A DNA stretch of 64,000 bases from Flavobacterium micromati. Lineage in GTDB: Bacteria; Bacteroidota; Bacteroidia; Flavobacteriales; Flavobacteriaceae. Below, piece after piece: positions 51,706 through 61,113 of the stretch. A program made the position numbers and the translations under genes. The notes under the pieces are model-generated. The model saw only the letters and a program-made list of their open reading frames with translations, did not search any database and was not told the DNA's origin. The stretch covers positions 62,001 to 126,000 of the forward strand of contig NZ_FQWF01000011.1 in assembly GCF_900129585.1 (NCBI RefSeq), written 5' to 3'. The number at the start of each line of letters is the position of its first letter. Position 1 is the first letter of the stretch.

Positions 51706-52203
51706 TTAAATTTTTAGTTTATTTTCAACAAAATTGTTTATTCCTTGCTCATCCATTTGAACTACCATCCAATCATCAAGAATTTTAGCGCCTGATTTTT
51801 TGTAAAATTCGATTGCAGGAGTATTCCAGTTTAGGACGTTCCATTCTACTCGTCGGACTTGATCTTTTTTTCCTTGCTTAATAATTTCAGAATATAAGGC
51901 GTAACCTAAACCTGTCCCGCGCATACTTTCTTTTACCACTAAATCTTCTAGGTGAATTGTTTTTCCTTTCCAAGTTGAGAAACGATAATAGTATAAAGCG
52001 ATTCCGACAATTTCTTTTTCGCTAGAATCACTGTCAATTTCTGCAACTAAAACGTGGAATAGAGGATTGGTGCTAAAACCATCACGAACTAAATCAGCTT
52101 CAGTGACAAGAACGGCATCAGGCTCTTTTTCAAATTCGGCTAATTCTTGGATAAGTCCTAAAACAGCTTTCATATCTTCTGGTTTTCCTTTTCTGATATT
52201 CAT
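51706..52203 (-). CDS. GNAT family N-acetyltransferase
   Basis: A 165-residue acetyltransferase. Acetyl-CoA-binding motif A is visible at LEDLVVKESMRGTGLGYALYSEII (about 91-114), preceded by a strand ending IHLEDLVV and followed by RVEWNVLNWNTPAIEFYKKSGA. It resembles diamine N-acetyltransferase-type proteins (short two-domain-free form). The substrate is not certain. It lies upstream of aspartate kinase on the same strand with the repeat cluster between them. Confidence 0.85.
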   Translation of the reverse strand: MNIRKGKPEDMKAVLGLIQELAEFEKEPDAVLVTEADLVRDGFSTNPLFHVLVAEIDSDSSEKEIVGIALYYYRFSTWKGKTIHLEDLVVKESMRGTGLGYALYSEIIKQGKKDQVRRVEWNVLNWNTPAIEFYKKSGAKILDDWMVVQMDEQGINNFVENKLKI

Positions 52204-52372
52204 AAATTCGTATTGTATTGATTATAATTGATGAATTAGACACTTTTGACCTAAAAAATCAGCAAATTGTAAAGCAAATATACAATATGGATAAACTAAG
52301 TAAATATTATTCATTTCATTTTCACAAAAAAACCGATATTTGTGACTTCAACTCAACTACATCGATTTCTTT

Positions 52373-53392
52373 ATGGAAGAACGCAACAAAACATTAGGTG
52401 AATTTATCATTGAAAATCAGAATGCTTTTCAATATTCGTCAGGCGAATTATCCCGAATTATAAATTCCATTAGACTTGCTGCCAAGGTGGTTAATTATAA
52501 AGTTAACAAAGCTGGTTTAGTTGATATTATAGGAGCTGCTGGGGAACGAAACATACAAGGCGAAGACCAGCAAAAACTTGATGTCTATGCGAATGAAGTT
52601 TTTATCCAAACATTGATTAATAGAGAAATTGTATGTGGTATTGCTTCGGAGGAAAATGATGATTTTATTACCGTGGAAGGAAGCGATAAAAGTCACAATA
52701 ATAAATACGTAGTGCTGATGGATCCACTGGATGGCTCATCAAATATTGATGTGAACGTTTCTGTCGGAACTATTTTTTCAGTATACAGAAGAATAACTCC
52801 CATAGGAACTCCAGTTACCATTGAAGATTTTTTACAGCCTGGAATCAACCAAGTGGCTGCAGGTTATGTGATTTATGGAACTTCAACTATGATTGTGTAC
52901 ACAACAGGACATGGAGTGAATGGATTTACTTTGAACCCTGCAATTGGTACATTTTATTTATCGCATCCAAATATGCAATTTTCTAAGGATGGTCCTATTT
53001 ATTCAATTAATGAAGGGAATTATGTTCATTTTCCACAAGGTGTTAAGAATTATATTAAATATTGTCAAACGGAAGAAGAGGATAGGCCGTACACTTCTCG
53101 TTATATAGGAAGTTTAGTTTCTGATATTCACAGAAACATGATAAAAGGCGGAATTTATATTTATCCTACGAGCTCTAAAGCGCCAAAAGGCAAATTACGC
53201 TTACTTTATGAATGTAATCCAATGGCTTTTATTGTAGAGCAAGCAGGTGGAAAAGCTTCGGATGGTTTTGGAAGAATAATGGAAATCATTCCTACTGAAT
53301 TGCATCAGCGTGTTCCTTTTTTCTGCGGAAGTTATAATATGGTTGAAAAAGCCGAAGAGTTTATGCTTAAAGCTGAGTTGTCTAAGTATTAG
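52373..53392 (+). CDS. fbp: class 1 fructose-1,6-bisphosphatase
   Basis: A 339-residue gluconeogenic enzyme that dephosphorylates fructose-1,6-bisphosphate. Metal and catalytic motifs are CGIASEEND (near 90), [26 protein letters not shown] (near 118-143) and the C-terminal [28 protein letters not shown] (near 272-299). It stands alone on the plus strand; gluconeogenesis fits with the acetate/propionate module that follows. Confidence 0.95.
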   Translation: MEERNKTLGEFIIENQNAFQYSSGELSRIINSIRLAAKVVNYKVNKAGLVDIIGAAGERNIQGEDQQKLDVYANEVFIQTLINREIVCGIASEENDDFITVEGSDKSHNNKYVVLMDPLDGSSNIDVNVSVGTIFSVYRRITPIGTPVTIEDFLQPGINQVAAGYVIYGTSTMIVYTTGHGVNGFTLNPAIGTFYLSHPNMQFSKDGPIYSINEGNYVHFPQGVKNYIKYCQTEEEDRPYTSRYIGSLVSDIHRNMIKGGIYIYPTSSKAPKGKLRLLYECNPMAFIVEQAGGKASDGFGRIMEIIPTELHQRVPFFCGSYNMVEKAEEFMLKAELSKY

Positions 53393-53584
53393 ATAGAATA
53401 TAGTTATAATAATTGCGTAGTTTTTACTTCATTTGCCTTGAAGGTATTAAGACTTAAATTTTAGAAGTAATCCACTGGCTTAGCATCTTCATCAAAAGCA
53501 GGAATACATTCGAATAAGATCAAGGGCAAAATATAGCTTTAGTAACTTAAATGGATTTTGGCGAAAGCAAAAATATTTATAAAA

Positions 53585-53614
53585 AAAAACTGCTTCAAAT
53601 TTGAAGCAGTTTTT
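53585..53614. terminator. bidirectional terminator between fbp and acs
   Basis: AAAAACTGCTTCAAA pairs with TTTGAAGCAGTTTTT, with A- and T-runs on both sides. It lies 22 bases after the acs stop and about 190 after the fbp stop. Confidence 0.88.
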
Positions 53615-53635
53615 AACAACAATTAAAACCAACAT

Positions 53636-55543
53636 TTAAATTTTTCCTTCTTTGATTTCATCTACAATTTCAGGATTTAATAAGGTTGAGGTATCTCCAA
53701 AATTAGAATAATCTCCCTCGGCAATTTTGCGTAAAATTCTACGCATGATTTTTCCAGACCTTGTTTTTGGCAAACCAGATACAAATTGAATTTTGTCTAG
53801 TTTAGCAATTGGTCCTATATGATTAGAGATTTGTTGATTGATTTCCTTGGTCAAATTTTCTCTGTCTCGATATTCTCCTGTTTCTTTTAAAATTACAAAT
53901 CCGTAAAGAGCATTTCCTTTTACATCATGCGGAAATCCTACAATTGCTGATTCTGCTACTGCAGGATGTTCATTTATAGCATCCTCAATAGGAGCTGTGC
54001 CAAGATTATGTCCCGATACAATCACCACATCATCAACTCGGCCAGTAATTCTATAATAACCTACTTCATCGCGCAAAGCGCCATCGCCAGTGAAGTATTT
54101 GCCTGGAAAGGCAGAGAAATAAGTTTCCTTATACCGTTGATGATCTCCCCAAATCGTTCTTGCGATTCCGGGCCATGGAAATTTAATACATAAACTTCCA
54201 GTAACTTGGTTGCCCTCTATTTCATTTCGTTTCTCATCCATTAATACGGGTTGAATTCCAGGCAGCGGTAATGAAGCATAAGTGGGTTTTGTAGGTGTTA
54301 CAAAAGCCAAAGCGGAAATTAAAATCCCTCCAGTTTCGGTTTGCCACCAAGTATCAACCACCGGACAACGTTTACCACCTACATGATCATTGTACCAGTG
54401 CCACGCTTCCTCATTTATGGGTTCTCCAACAGAGCCTATTACTTTTAATGAGGATAATGGATATTTTTGAACATACGCTACATTTTCTTTAGCCAAAGCG
54501 CGGATAGCTGTTGGTGCGGTATAAAACTGTGTGACTTTATGTTTTTCGATTGTTTGCCAAAAGCGACTATAATCAGGATAGGACGGAACTCCTTCAAAGA
54601 TTACAGTTGTAGCACCATTCAATAACGGGCCGTATAAAATATAAGAATGTCCTGTGATCCAACCAATATCTGCGGTACACCAAAAGATATCGTTCTCTTC
54701 ATAATTAAAAACATTCTTGAAAGTATAGGCCGTATAAACCATATATCCTGCTGTTGTATGTACCATGCCTTTTGGTTTTCCAGTAGATCCGGAAGTGTAA
54801 AGGATAAATAAAGGATCTTCGGCATCCATTATTTCAGCAACATTATTGTCTGATGCTTCATCTAAAAGCGGCTGCAACCATTGGTCACGGCCTTCTTTCA
54901 TATTTACATTTGTATTAGTTCTTTTAACAACTAGAACTTTTTCTACACAAGGACTTTTTAATAATGCCTCATCTACAATGCTTTTCAAATCGATTGTTTT
55001 GTTGCCTCTGTAGCCACCGTCTGATGTAATTACCATTTTACATTCACTGTCGTTAATTCTTGCCGTTACTGCAGAAGCAGAAAATCCCGCAAAAACTACC
55101 GAATGTATGGCTCCAATGCGAGCGCAAGCCAAAGTAGTGATCGCTAGTTCAGGAATCATAGGCAAATAAATACAAACACGATCTCCTTTTTTTATGCCTT
55201 GTTCTATTAAAACATTAGCCATTTTACTAACTTTTTGATGCAATTCGATGTATGTAATGTGAATTGCTTCTTCGTTGGGATCATTTGGTTCAAAGATTAT
55301 TGCAGTTTTATCTCCTTTTTTGGCTAAATGCCTGTCGATGCAATTTTTTGTGATATTGACTTTAGCTTCGGTAAACCATTTAATATTGGCATCTGCCATA
55401 TTAAAATCTAAAACTTTGTCCCATTGCTGGTACCAAGTGAAATTTTCGGCTGCAATTTTGTCCCAAAACTTTTTCGGTTCACGGATTGATTTTTTATATT
55501 CTTTAAAGTATTCTTCTAAATTATTAATTTTATACCGACTCAT
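53636..55543 (-). CDS. acs: acetyl-CoA synthetase
   Basis: Acs activates acetate to acetyl-CoA through acetyl-AMP. The 635-residue protein has an N-terminal ACAS domain, the P-loop-like PLFILYTSGSTGKPKGMVHTTAGYM segment, VDTWWQTETGG (near residue 400), FTGDGALRDEVGYYRITGRVDDV and the C-terminal acetylatable lysine motif GLPKTRSGKIMRRILR. It is the last gene of a run prpE, CrbR-like, CrbS-like. It is 15 bases from prpE, so they are probably co-transcribed. Confidence 0.95.
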   Translation of the reverse strand: MSRYKINNLEEYFKEYKKSIREPKKFWDKIAAENFTWYQQWDKVLDFNMADANIKWFTEAKVNITKNCIDRHLAKKGDKTAIIFEPNDPNEEAIHITYIELHQKVSKMANVLIEQGIKKGDRVCIYLPMIPELAITTLACARIGAIHSVVFAGFSASAVTARINDSECKMVITSDGGYRGNKTIDLKSIVDEALLKSPCVEKVLVVKRTNTNVNMKEGRDQWLQPLLDEASDNNVAEIMDAEDPLFILYTSGSTGKPKGMVHTTAGYMVYTAYTFKNVFNYEENDIFWCTADIGWITGHSYILYGPLLNGATTVIFEGVPSYPDYSRFWQTIEKHKVTQFYTAPTAIRALAKENVAYVQKYPLSSLKVIGSVGEPINEEAWHWYNDHVGGKRCPVVDTWWQTETGGILISALAFVTPTKPTYASLPLPGIQPVLMDEKRNEIEGNQVTGSLCIKFPWPGIARTIWGDHQRYKETYFSAFPGKYFTGDGALRDEVGYYRITGRVDDVVIVSGHNLGTAPIEDAINEHPAVAESAIVGFPHDVKGNALYGFVILKETGEYRDRENLTKEINQQISNHIGPIAKLDKIQFVSGLPKTRSGKIMRRILRKIAEGDYSNFGDTSTLLNPEIVDEIKEGKI

Positions 55544-55558
55544 GTTTTCTATATGATT

Positions 55559-57469
55559 TTAATTATTGTTCTTTTTATTGTAAATTCCTATGCTGTATTT
55601 TTGTAACACAGCATCGATTTCACCCACAATGCTCTCGTCGTCAATTGTTGACGGAATTTGGAATTTTTCTCCGTCAGCAATACTTCGCATAAGTTTTCTC
55701 AAGATTTTTCCAGAGCGCGTTTTTGGTAATCGTTCTACAATTACTACATTTTGCAATGAAGCCACTGCACCTATTTGCTGTCTCACTAGTTTTATGATTT
55801 CTTGTTCCAGTTGGTAATGCTCCATTTCGGCATTTAATTTGGTTACAACCAAAGCCAGAGGAATTTGGCCCTTCAAAGCATCATTGATTCCAATCACCGC
55901 GCATTCTGCAACTACTGGGTGAGAAGAAACAATCTCTTCCATTTCAGCTGTTGATAAACGATGTCCTGCCACATTAATAACGTCATCTACTCTTCCGGTG
56001 ATGAAAATATAGTTGTCGTCATCCTTAAAACCGCCATCTCCAGAGAAATAATAACCTGGGAATTTATCTAGGTAACCCGCTTTAAATCGCGGATTGTCTT
56101 CCCATAAATCCAGTAAAGCGCCAGGAGGCAGAGGTAGTTTCACCACTACGTAACCTTCTTCATTAGGTGGCAATTCTGTTCCGTTTTCACTAAAAATTCT
56201 AATATCATAGCCACAAACTGCTTTTCCCACTGAACCGGGTTTAATAGGCAATTGTTCAATGCCCATCATATTGGCAATCATGGGCCAGCCTGATTCTGTT
56301 TGCCACCAATGATCGATTGCAGGAACGGGAATGTGTTTTTGATACCATTCTAACGTTGCAATATCGCATCGTTCCCCTGCTAAGAATTGTGTTTTCAATG
56401 AACTCAAATCATATTGTTTTATAAATTCGCCTTCAGGATCTTCTTTTTTAATAGCTCTGATAGCAGTAGGAGCTGTGAACATTGCATTTACTTTGTGCTC
56501 CGCGATTATTCTCCAAAATGTACTAGCATCGGGTGTTTTTATTGGTTTTCCTTCAAAAATTAAAGTTGTATTTCTATTAATTAGTGGTCCATAAACAATG
56601 AAACTGTGACCTACAACCCAACCCACATCCGAAGCAGCCCAAAAAACATCGTCTGGTTGCACATTATATATGTGTGTCATTGAAAATTTTAATGCAACAG
56701 CACAACCACCACTGTCTCTTACCACGCCTTTTGGTTTTCCAGTTGTTCCTGAGGTGTACAATATATACAACGGATGTGTTGTGTTTACAGGAACACAAGC
56801 TGTTTCTTCGGATCCGTAAACTAGTGCGTCATAATCAACATCATATTTTTTAAAGGGAACTCTTGCACCTAATTTTCTGTTAAAAACAATAACTTTTTTT
56901 GGAGTATGTGAGGCAAGCGCAATAGCTTCATCCACTAATGGTTTGTAGGCAAGCAATCGATCAACCTCAATTCCTGACGAAGCTGTGATTATCAAGCGGG
57001 GTTTGCAATCGTCAATTCTAATGGCTAATTCATGAGGCGCAAAACCCCCAAAAACTACTGAGTGCGTTACGCCAATTCGGGCACAAGCGAGCATTGCAAA
57101 TGCCGCCTGCGGAATCATAGGCATATAAATAACAGCGGTGTGGCCTTTTTTTAAACCAAGCGAAAGCATGCCTCCAGCTAGTTTTGCAACTTCCGTTTTA
57201 ACCTCCGAATAAGTGTATTTTTTGACGGTTTGCGTAACTGGCGAGTCGTAAATTATCGCAGTTTGATCTCCGTAACCGTCTTGTATGTGCTTGTCAAGGG
57301 CTAAATAACAAACATTTAGCTCTCCGTCTTTATACCACAGCGGATAACCATTTTCATCTTTTGATAAAATGACGTCGGGCTTGTTGTACCACTCAATTGC
57401 ATCAGCCTGTTTTTTCCAAAATTTTTCGGACTGCTCGATACTTTCTGCATAAATCTCGTTATATGTCAT
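55559..57469 (-). CDS. prpE: propionyl-CoA synthetase (AMP-forming)
   Basis: A 636-residue AMP-forming acyl-CoA synthetase close to Acs but with PrpE features: MTYNEIYAESIEQSEKFW at the start, ITASSGIEVDRLLAYKPLVDEAI near residue 160, a HPLYILYTSGTTGKPKGVVRDSGG P-loop, DHWWQTESGWPM and the terminal LPKTRSGKILRKLMRSIADGE. It probably activates propionate or related short-chain acids. It is encoded between acs and the two-component genes (12 bases from the response regulator), indicating common control. Confidence 0.9.
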   Translation of the reverse strand: MTYNEIYAESIEQSEKFWKKQADAIEWYNKPDVILSKDENGYPLWYKDGELNVCYLALDKHIQDGYGDQTAIIYDSPVTQTVKKYTYSEVKTEVAKLAGGMLSLGLKKGHTAVIYMPMIPQAAFAMLACARIGVTHSVVFGGFAPHELAIRIDDCKPRLIITASSGIEVDRLLAYKPLVDEAIALASHTPKKVIVFNRKLGARVPFKKYDVDYDALVYGSEETACVPVNTTHPLYILYTSGTTGKPKGVVRDSGGCAVALKFSMTHIYNVQPDDVFWAASDVGWVVGHSFIVYGPLINRNTTLIFEGKPIKTPDASTFWRIIAEHKVNAMFTAPTAIRAIKKEDPEGEFIKQYDLSSLKTQFLAGERCDIATLEWYQKHIPVPAIDHWWQTESGWPMIANMMGIEQLPIKPGSVGKAVCGYDIRIFSENGTELPPNEEGYVVVKLPLPPGALLDLWEDNPRFKAGYLDKFPGYYFSGDGGFKDDDNYIFITGRVDDVINVAGHRLSTAEMEEIVSSHPVVAECAVIGINDALKGQIPLALVVTKLNAEMEHYQLEQEIIKLVRQQIGAVASLQNVVIVERLPKTRSGKILRKLMRSIADGEKFQIPSTIDDESIVGEIDAVLQKYSIGIYNKKNNN

Positions 57470-57481
57470 TGTATTAATTTT

Positions 57482-57844
57482 TTATTGCAATAATTCATGA
57501 ACCTGCTCGACTAATTTTTTAATAGAGAAAGGCTTGGTCACATATAAATTAGCTCCTAACGAAAGCCCTTTTTCAATATCTTTCTCTTTGTTTTTTGCCG
57601 ATAGGAAAATCACTTTGCAGTGCTTAAGTCGTTCCTCTTTTTTGATTTGTTCTAATGTTGCGTAACCATCCACCATCGGCATCATCACATCTAGAATAAT
57701 GATATCTGGAAGTTGGTTTTGTAAAATATCCAATGCTTCCTGCCCATCGCGTGCTATAAAAACCTCAAAATTGTTTTTCTTGAATGTGTATTCAAGCGAC
57801 ATTACAATGTTAGGTTCGTCATCTACAATTAAAATTTTTTTCAT
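57482..57844 (-). CDS. single-domain response regulator (CrbR-like position)
   Basis: A 120-residue receiver domain only: acidic pair Asp8/Asp9, phospho-acceptor Asp52 in IIILDVMMP, Ser82 and Lys104. It has no DNA-binding output, unlike classical CrbR (LuxR-type), so it must act through another protein or its phosphorylation state. Three bases separate it from the SLC5-kinase gene, its likely partner. Confidence 0.88.
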   Translation of the reverse strand: MKKILIVDDEPNIVMSLEYTFKKNNFEVFIARDGQEALDILQNQLPDIIILDVMMPMVDGYATLEQIKKEERLKHCKVIFLSAKNKEKDIEKGLSLGANLYVTKPFSIKKLVEQVHELLQ

Positions 57845-57847
57845 GTT

Positions 57848-60553
57848 TTAATTATTTTCAGTTGTGATATAATTGGGTAGAGTAAAAATGAAAGTGGCAC
57901 CTTCGGTTTTGTTTATTTCTGTCCAAATGCTTCCTTTATGGTGCTCAACAATTTGTTTACAAATAGCTAAGCCTAGGCCGCTACCTATCGGTTTTTTTAT
58001 GTTTTGATTTCTGGATTGGTAGAATTTATCAAAAATGGCATCAGCATCTTCTATCTTTATTGTCTTTCCGTTATTGTAAATTTTCACTTCTATATTCGTG
58101 TCATTCTCAAGGATTGAAATTGTTATTTTCCCAGCTGTTTCTGAACAGAATTTTATCGCATTAGAAAGTAAATTATGAATCACTTGAACAATTCGTTCTT
58201 CATCGTAAAAGGCTCTTATTTCTTTACTTGAATCTTTGAATTCGATCGCAATGCCTTTGTTTTTTGCAAGTTGATTAACTGATTCTATAGTTTTTTGAAT
58301 GGTTTTTATGATATTGTTTTTTGACAAGTAAATTTTTTGTTTCCCTGTTTCAAATTTTTCTAAATCTAAGATTTTATCAATCAATCGATTCAATCGATCA
58401 GATTCAGATATGATATTTTGTAAAAACTGTTTGCGCAGTTCTTCAGGAATATCGTCATCATCATGAAGGATTTCACTTGCTGCGCGTATCGCAGTTATCG
58501 GAGTTCGTAATTCATGCGTCACTGTATCTAGGAATTCATCTTTTTGAATGTCTTTATTGACTAATTCCTGATTGGCATTTTTTAATTGTTCGGATATTTT
58601 TTTTAATTCATTAGAGGTATCCGTTAGTTTTCTATTGATAATAATATTTTCTTTCGATTCTTCTAATATTCGCAATACTTCGGGTAGACTAATTTTGTCT
58701 TCTTGTACTACACTTGATATTAAAATTTTGGCGGAAGCCGTACCAATGTGACCTGTTAATAAATTTTCGGCAAACTTTATAAATCGTGCGTCGGCAGTTG
58801 TAACATCTTTATCGATATTGTATTTGAGATTAAAAATAGTCAATGCACGTTTTGTTCTTTCTTCGCCCAAAAAGCGTAATAATACTTTTTGAATATCACT
58901 GATGTAAGCAGTTCCTTTCCAGATAAACGCATCTTCGTGATTTGTGATATATTTATCTATATCTACATACATTTCAGCGTAATTGCGTTCGCGATAATTT
59001 CCTTTAAAACTTACTGATATCGCAAAGTAACTCAAGAAATTAATAAGTAAACTCCAAAAAACAGCATGCGGAATTGGGTCTAAATAATCCAAACCAAATA
59101 ACTGAAAAGGCTTTAATAATGCAATTTCCCAAGGCCCATTTTGAATGAATAAACTCGTGGATTTCGTTATTCCTATCGCATACGGAATTAAAAGTGTGTA
59201 AAAGCAAATAATAAAACCTAGAATAATTCCTGTTACTGCACCTTTTTTAGAACCTCTTCGCCAAAAAATAGCACCAAAAAAAGCGGGTGCAAGTTGTGCT
59301 ATAACCACAAAAGATACTAAGCCAATGGAAACTAAGGAATAATCTAATATAAAAATGCGATATATAACGTACGCCAAAATTACCAATGAAAATATTCCTA
59401 TTTTTCTACTATTTATAATACGTTTACTGTTTTTTTGCTGAGAGGAATTCTCGAGTGCGCCAATGAAACCATAGGGAATCAATAAATTATTGCTCAACAT
59501 GGTTGCTAATGCAATAGACGAAACAATGATCATTGAAATAGCTGCCGAAAATCCACCTAGAAAAACGATAACCGTTAAGGTGTTGTTGTTAAAAAGTTGA
59601 GGTATGAGTAGGGAATAGGTGTCAGAGTTAAAATTTTTTCCTTCAAAAAGGATATTGCCTCCCCAGGCTATTGGAAATACAAATAGATTAAAAATCAATA
59701 AATAAAGTGGAAAAAGCCAGATGGCTGTATGCACATGGGATTCCTTATTGTTTTCTACAATTGCAGTATGAAATTGTCGGGGCAATAAGAAAATAGCAAA
59801 CATGGATAAAATAGAAAGGAAAAACCAGTTAATTGCATTAGTAATTCCACCAATTGAGTTTTTTTTGTCAAAATCTTTCAATAGAGCCGCTTTTTGATAA
59901 ATGTCATCAAAACCATCAAATACAAAATAGGTTACATAGACTCCTATGATTATGAAGAAAACTAATTTTAATATAGATTCCATAGCAACAGCAGTAACGA
60001 TGCCGCGTCTTTTCTCGGATGCATCAACATATCTAGTGCCATAGTAAGAGGCGAATAAAGATAATGCGAGGCAAACATAAGTTGTAGTGTCAGCAAAAAT
60101 ATTATCGCTTGACTGGGTTTTAGTAACAATATGGAAGGTATCTGAAATTGATTTTAATTGTAATGAGATATATGGTAAGATGCCAATTATGCAAATAATA
60201 GTCACTAAAGCGCCTAGAAATCGACTATTTCCATATCGAAGAGAAATAAAATCAGCAATACTTGAAATTTTGTTTACTCTAGAGATTCTAATGATTTTTT
60301 TAAGAATAATCATCCACACTGGGATAATCAAAATAGGACCTACGTATATTGGTAAATATCCTAAACCAGAGTCTGCAGCCACACCTATACTTCCATAGTA
60401 CGTCCAAGCGGTACAATAAACGGCCAATGAAAAGGAATAAACATAAGGATTATTTGTCCATTTAGAATGACTTTTTTTTTCAGACCAATGGGCAATATAA
60501 AATAGAATCGATAAATAGATTGCGAGAATCACTAATAGTCCAATGCTATTCAT
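57848..60553 (-). CDS. SLC5 sodium/solute symporter-histidine kinase fusion (CrbS-like)
   Basis: A 901-residue hybrid. The N-terminal half (about 1-530) is a sodium:solute symporter domain with a dozen hydrophobic segments (for example SYYGTRYVDASEKRRG and GFIGALENSSQQ loops). A helical linker follows, then a kinase dimerisation domain with phospho-acceptor His680 in DTVTHELRTPITAIR and a HATPase domain with IHNLLSNAIKFC and GSGLGLAICKQIVEHH. The architecture is that of CrbS/CbrA-type kinases that sense or transport short-chain carboxylates or amino acids and control acs. It is encoded just upstream of acs and prpE, which supports that role. Confidence 0.9.
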   Translation of the reverse strand: MNSIGLLVILAIYLSILFYIAHWSEKKSHSKWTNNPYVYSFSLAVYCTAWTYYGSIGVAADSGLGYLPIYVGPILIIPVWMIILKKIIRISRVNKISSIADFISLRYGNSRFLGALVTIICIIGILPYISLQLKSISDTFHIVTKTQSSDNIFADTTTYVCLALSLFASYYGTRYVDASEKRRGIVTAVAMESILKLVFFIIIGVYVTYFVFDGFDDIYQKAALLKDFDKKNSIGGITNAINWFFLSILSMFAIFLLPRQFHTAIVENNKESHVHTAIWLFPLYLLIFNLFVFPIAWGGNILFEGKNFNSDTYSLLIPQLFNNNTLTVIVFLGGFSAAISMIIVSSIALATMLSNNLLIPYGFIGALENSSQQKNSKRIINSRKIGIFSLVILAYVIYRIFILDYSLVSIGLVSFVVIAQLAPAFFGAIFWRRGSKKGAVTGIILGFIICFYTLLIPYAIGITKSTSLFIQNGPWEIALLKPFQLFGLDYLDPIPHAVFWSLLINFLSYFAISVSFKGNYRERNYAEMYVDIDKYITNHEDAFIWKGTAYISDIQKVLLRFLGEERTKRALTIFNLKYNIDKDVTTADARFIKFAENLLTGHIGTASAKILISSVVQEDKISLPEVLRILEESKENIIINRKLTDTSNELKKISEQLKNANQELVNKDIQKDEFLDTVTHELRTPITAIRAASEILHDDDDIPEELRKQFLQNIISESDRLNRLIDKILDLEKFETGKQKIYLSKNNIIKTIQKTIESVNQLAKNKGIAIEFKDSSKEIRAFYDEERIVQVIHNLLSNAIKFCSETAGKITISILENDTNIEVKIYNNGKTIKIEDADAIFDKFYQSRNQNIKKPIGSGLGLAICKQIVEHHKGSIWTEINKTEGATFIFTLPNYITTENN

Positions 60554-60740
60554 AATATTTTTTTATGATTAGGTACGAAATAGCGATTGAGAATAACCAT
60601 GCTGAGAAGATATAAATATAAATTATAGGTAGTCCAAACAGTGGTTTAGAGCTGTCAAATAATAATAAAAGCGGCATATTCAACGCTATCAATAATAAGA
60701 TTGAAAGGATTACTAGCTTTTGTTCGTGTCTTTTCTTCAT
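60546..60740 (-). CDS. small membrane protein of the acs cluster
   Basis: A 64-residue protein with two hydrophobic segments (about 9-27 and 37-58) and basic ends (MKKRHEQK, then LIIKKYYE). Its 3' end overlaps the SLC5-kinase start by 8 bases, so it is translationally coupled. It may help assemble or regulate the sensor, but no characterised family is recognised with certainty. Confidence 0.65.
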   Translation of the reverse strand: MKKRHEQKLVILSILLLIALNMPLLLLFDSSKPLFGLPIIYIYIFSAWLFSIAISYLIIKKYYE

Positions 60741-60826
60741 AGTATGATTCGGCTTGCTTTTTAGCGGTCTTCATTTTGTCTTTTTTCTAACAATAGTTTA
60801 TCTTGTGAAAATAGAATTAAAAATAA

Positions 60827-60857
60827 ACAATCTCTGTAAATAAATACAGAGACTGTT
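60827..60857 (-). terminator. possible terminator or hairpin downstream of the 75-residue membrane protein
   Basis: AACAATCTCTGTA pairs with TACAGAGACTGTT with one mismatch around AATAAA. A moderate A-run on the plus strand gives a weak U-run for minus-strand transcripts. Confidence 0.5.
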
Positions 60858-60874
60858 TACAGTGTAAGTTTTAA

Positions 60875-61102
60875 TTAATCATTTTTTTCGTCATAGTCAC
60901 CCATTAAGGCATAATACCCAAAGGTTCCTAATCCTGCAACTATTAAAGGGGTCAATATAAAGAGGATAATGATTCCAAAAACTAAATCTTCTTGTTTGCC
61001 TGATGAGAATTTTGGTAACCCAAATACGAAAACGCAAAAATAAGCTGCCGCTATTGCTAAGGCAATCCAAACTATTCCTAATATTCTTTTTAATTGATTC
61101 AT
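60875..61102 (-). CDS. small two-segment membrane protein downstream of MFS gene
   Basis: A 75-residue protein with two hydrophobic segments (about 8-30 and 43-68) and an acidic C-terminus (DYDEKND). It begins 11 bases after the MFS transporter stop, a conserved pairing in Flavobacteriia as far as I recall. It may be an accessory of the transporter. Function unknown. Confidence 0.65.
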   Translation of the reverse strand: MNQLKRILGIVWIALAIAAAYFCVFVFGLPKFSSGKQEDLVFGIIILFILTPLIVAGLGTFGYYALMGDYDEKND

Positions 61103-61113
61103 AGTGATATTTT

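Noticed and set aside
53465..53545. Short coding remnant on the minus strand between fbp and acs (ILFECIPAFDEDAKPVDYF)
   Set aside because: A sensible 20-residue tail is visible but there is no start or recognisable family; too little to call a gene.
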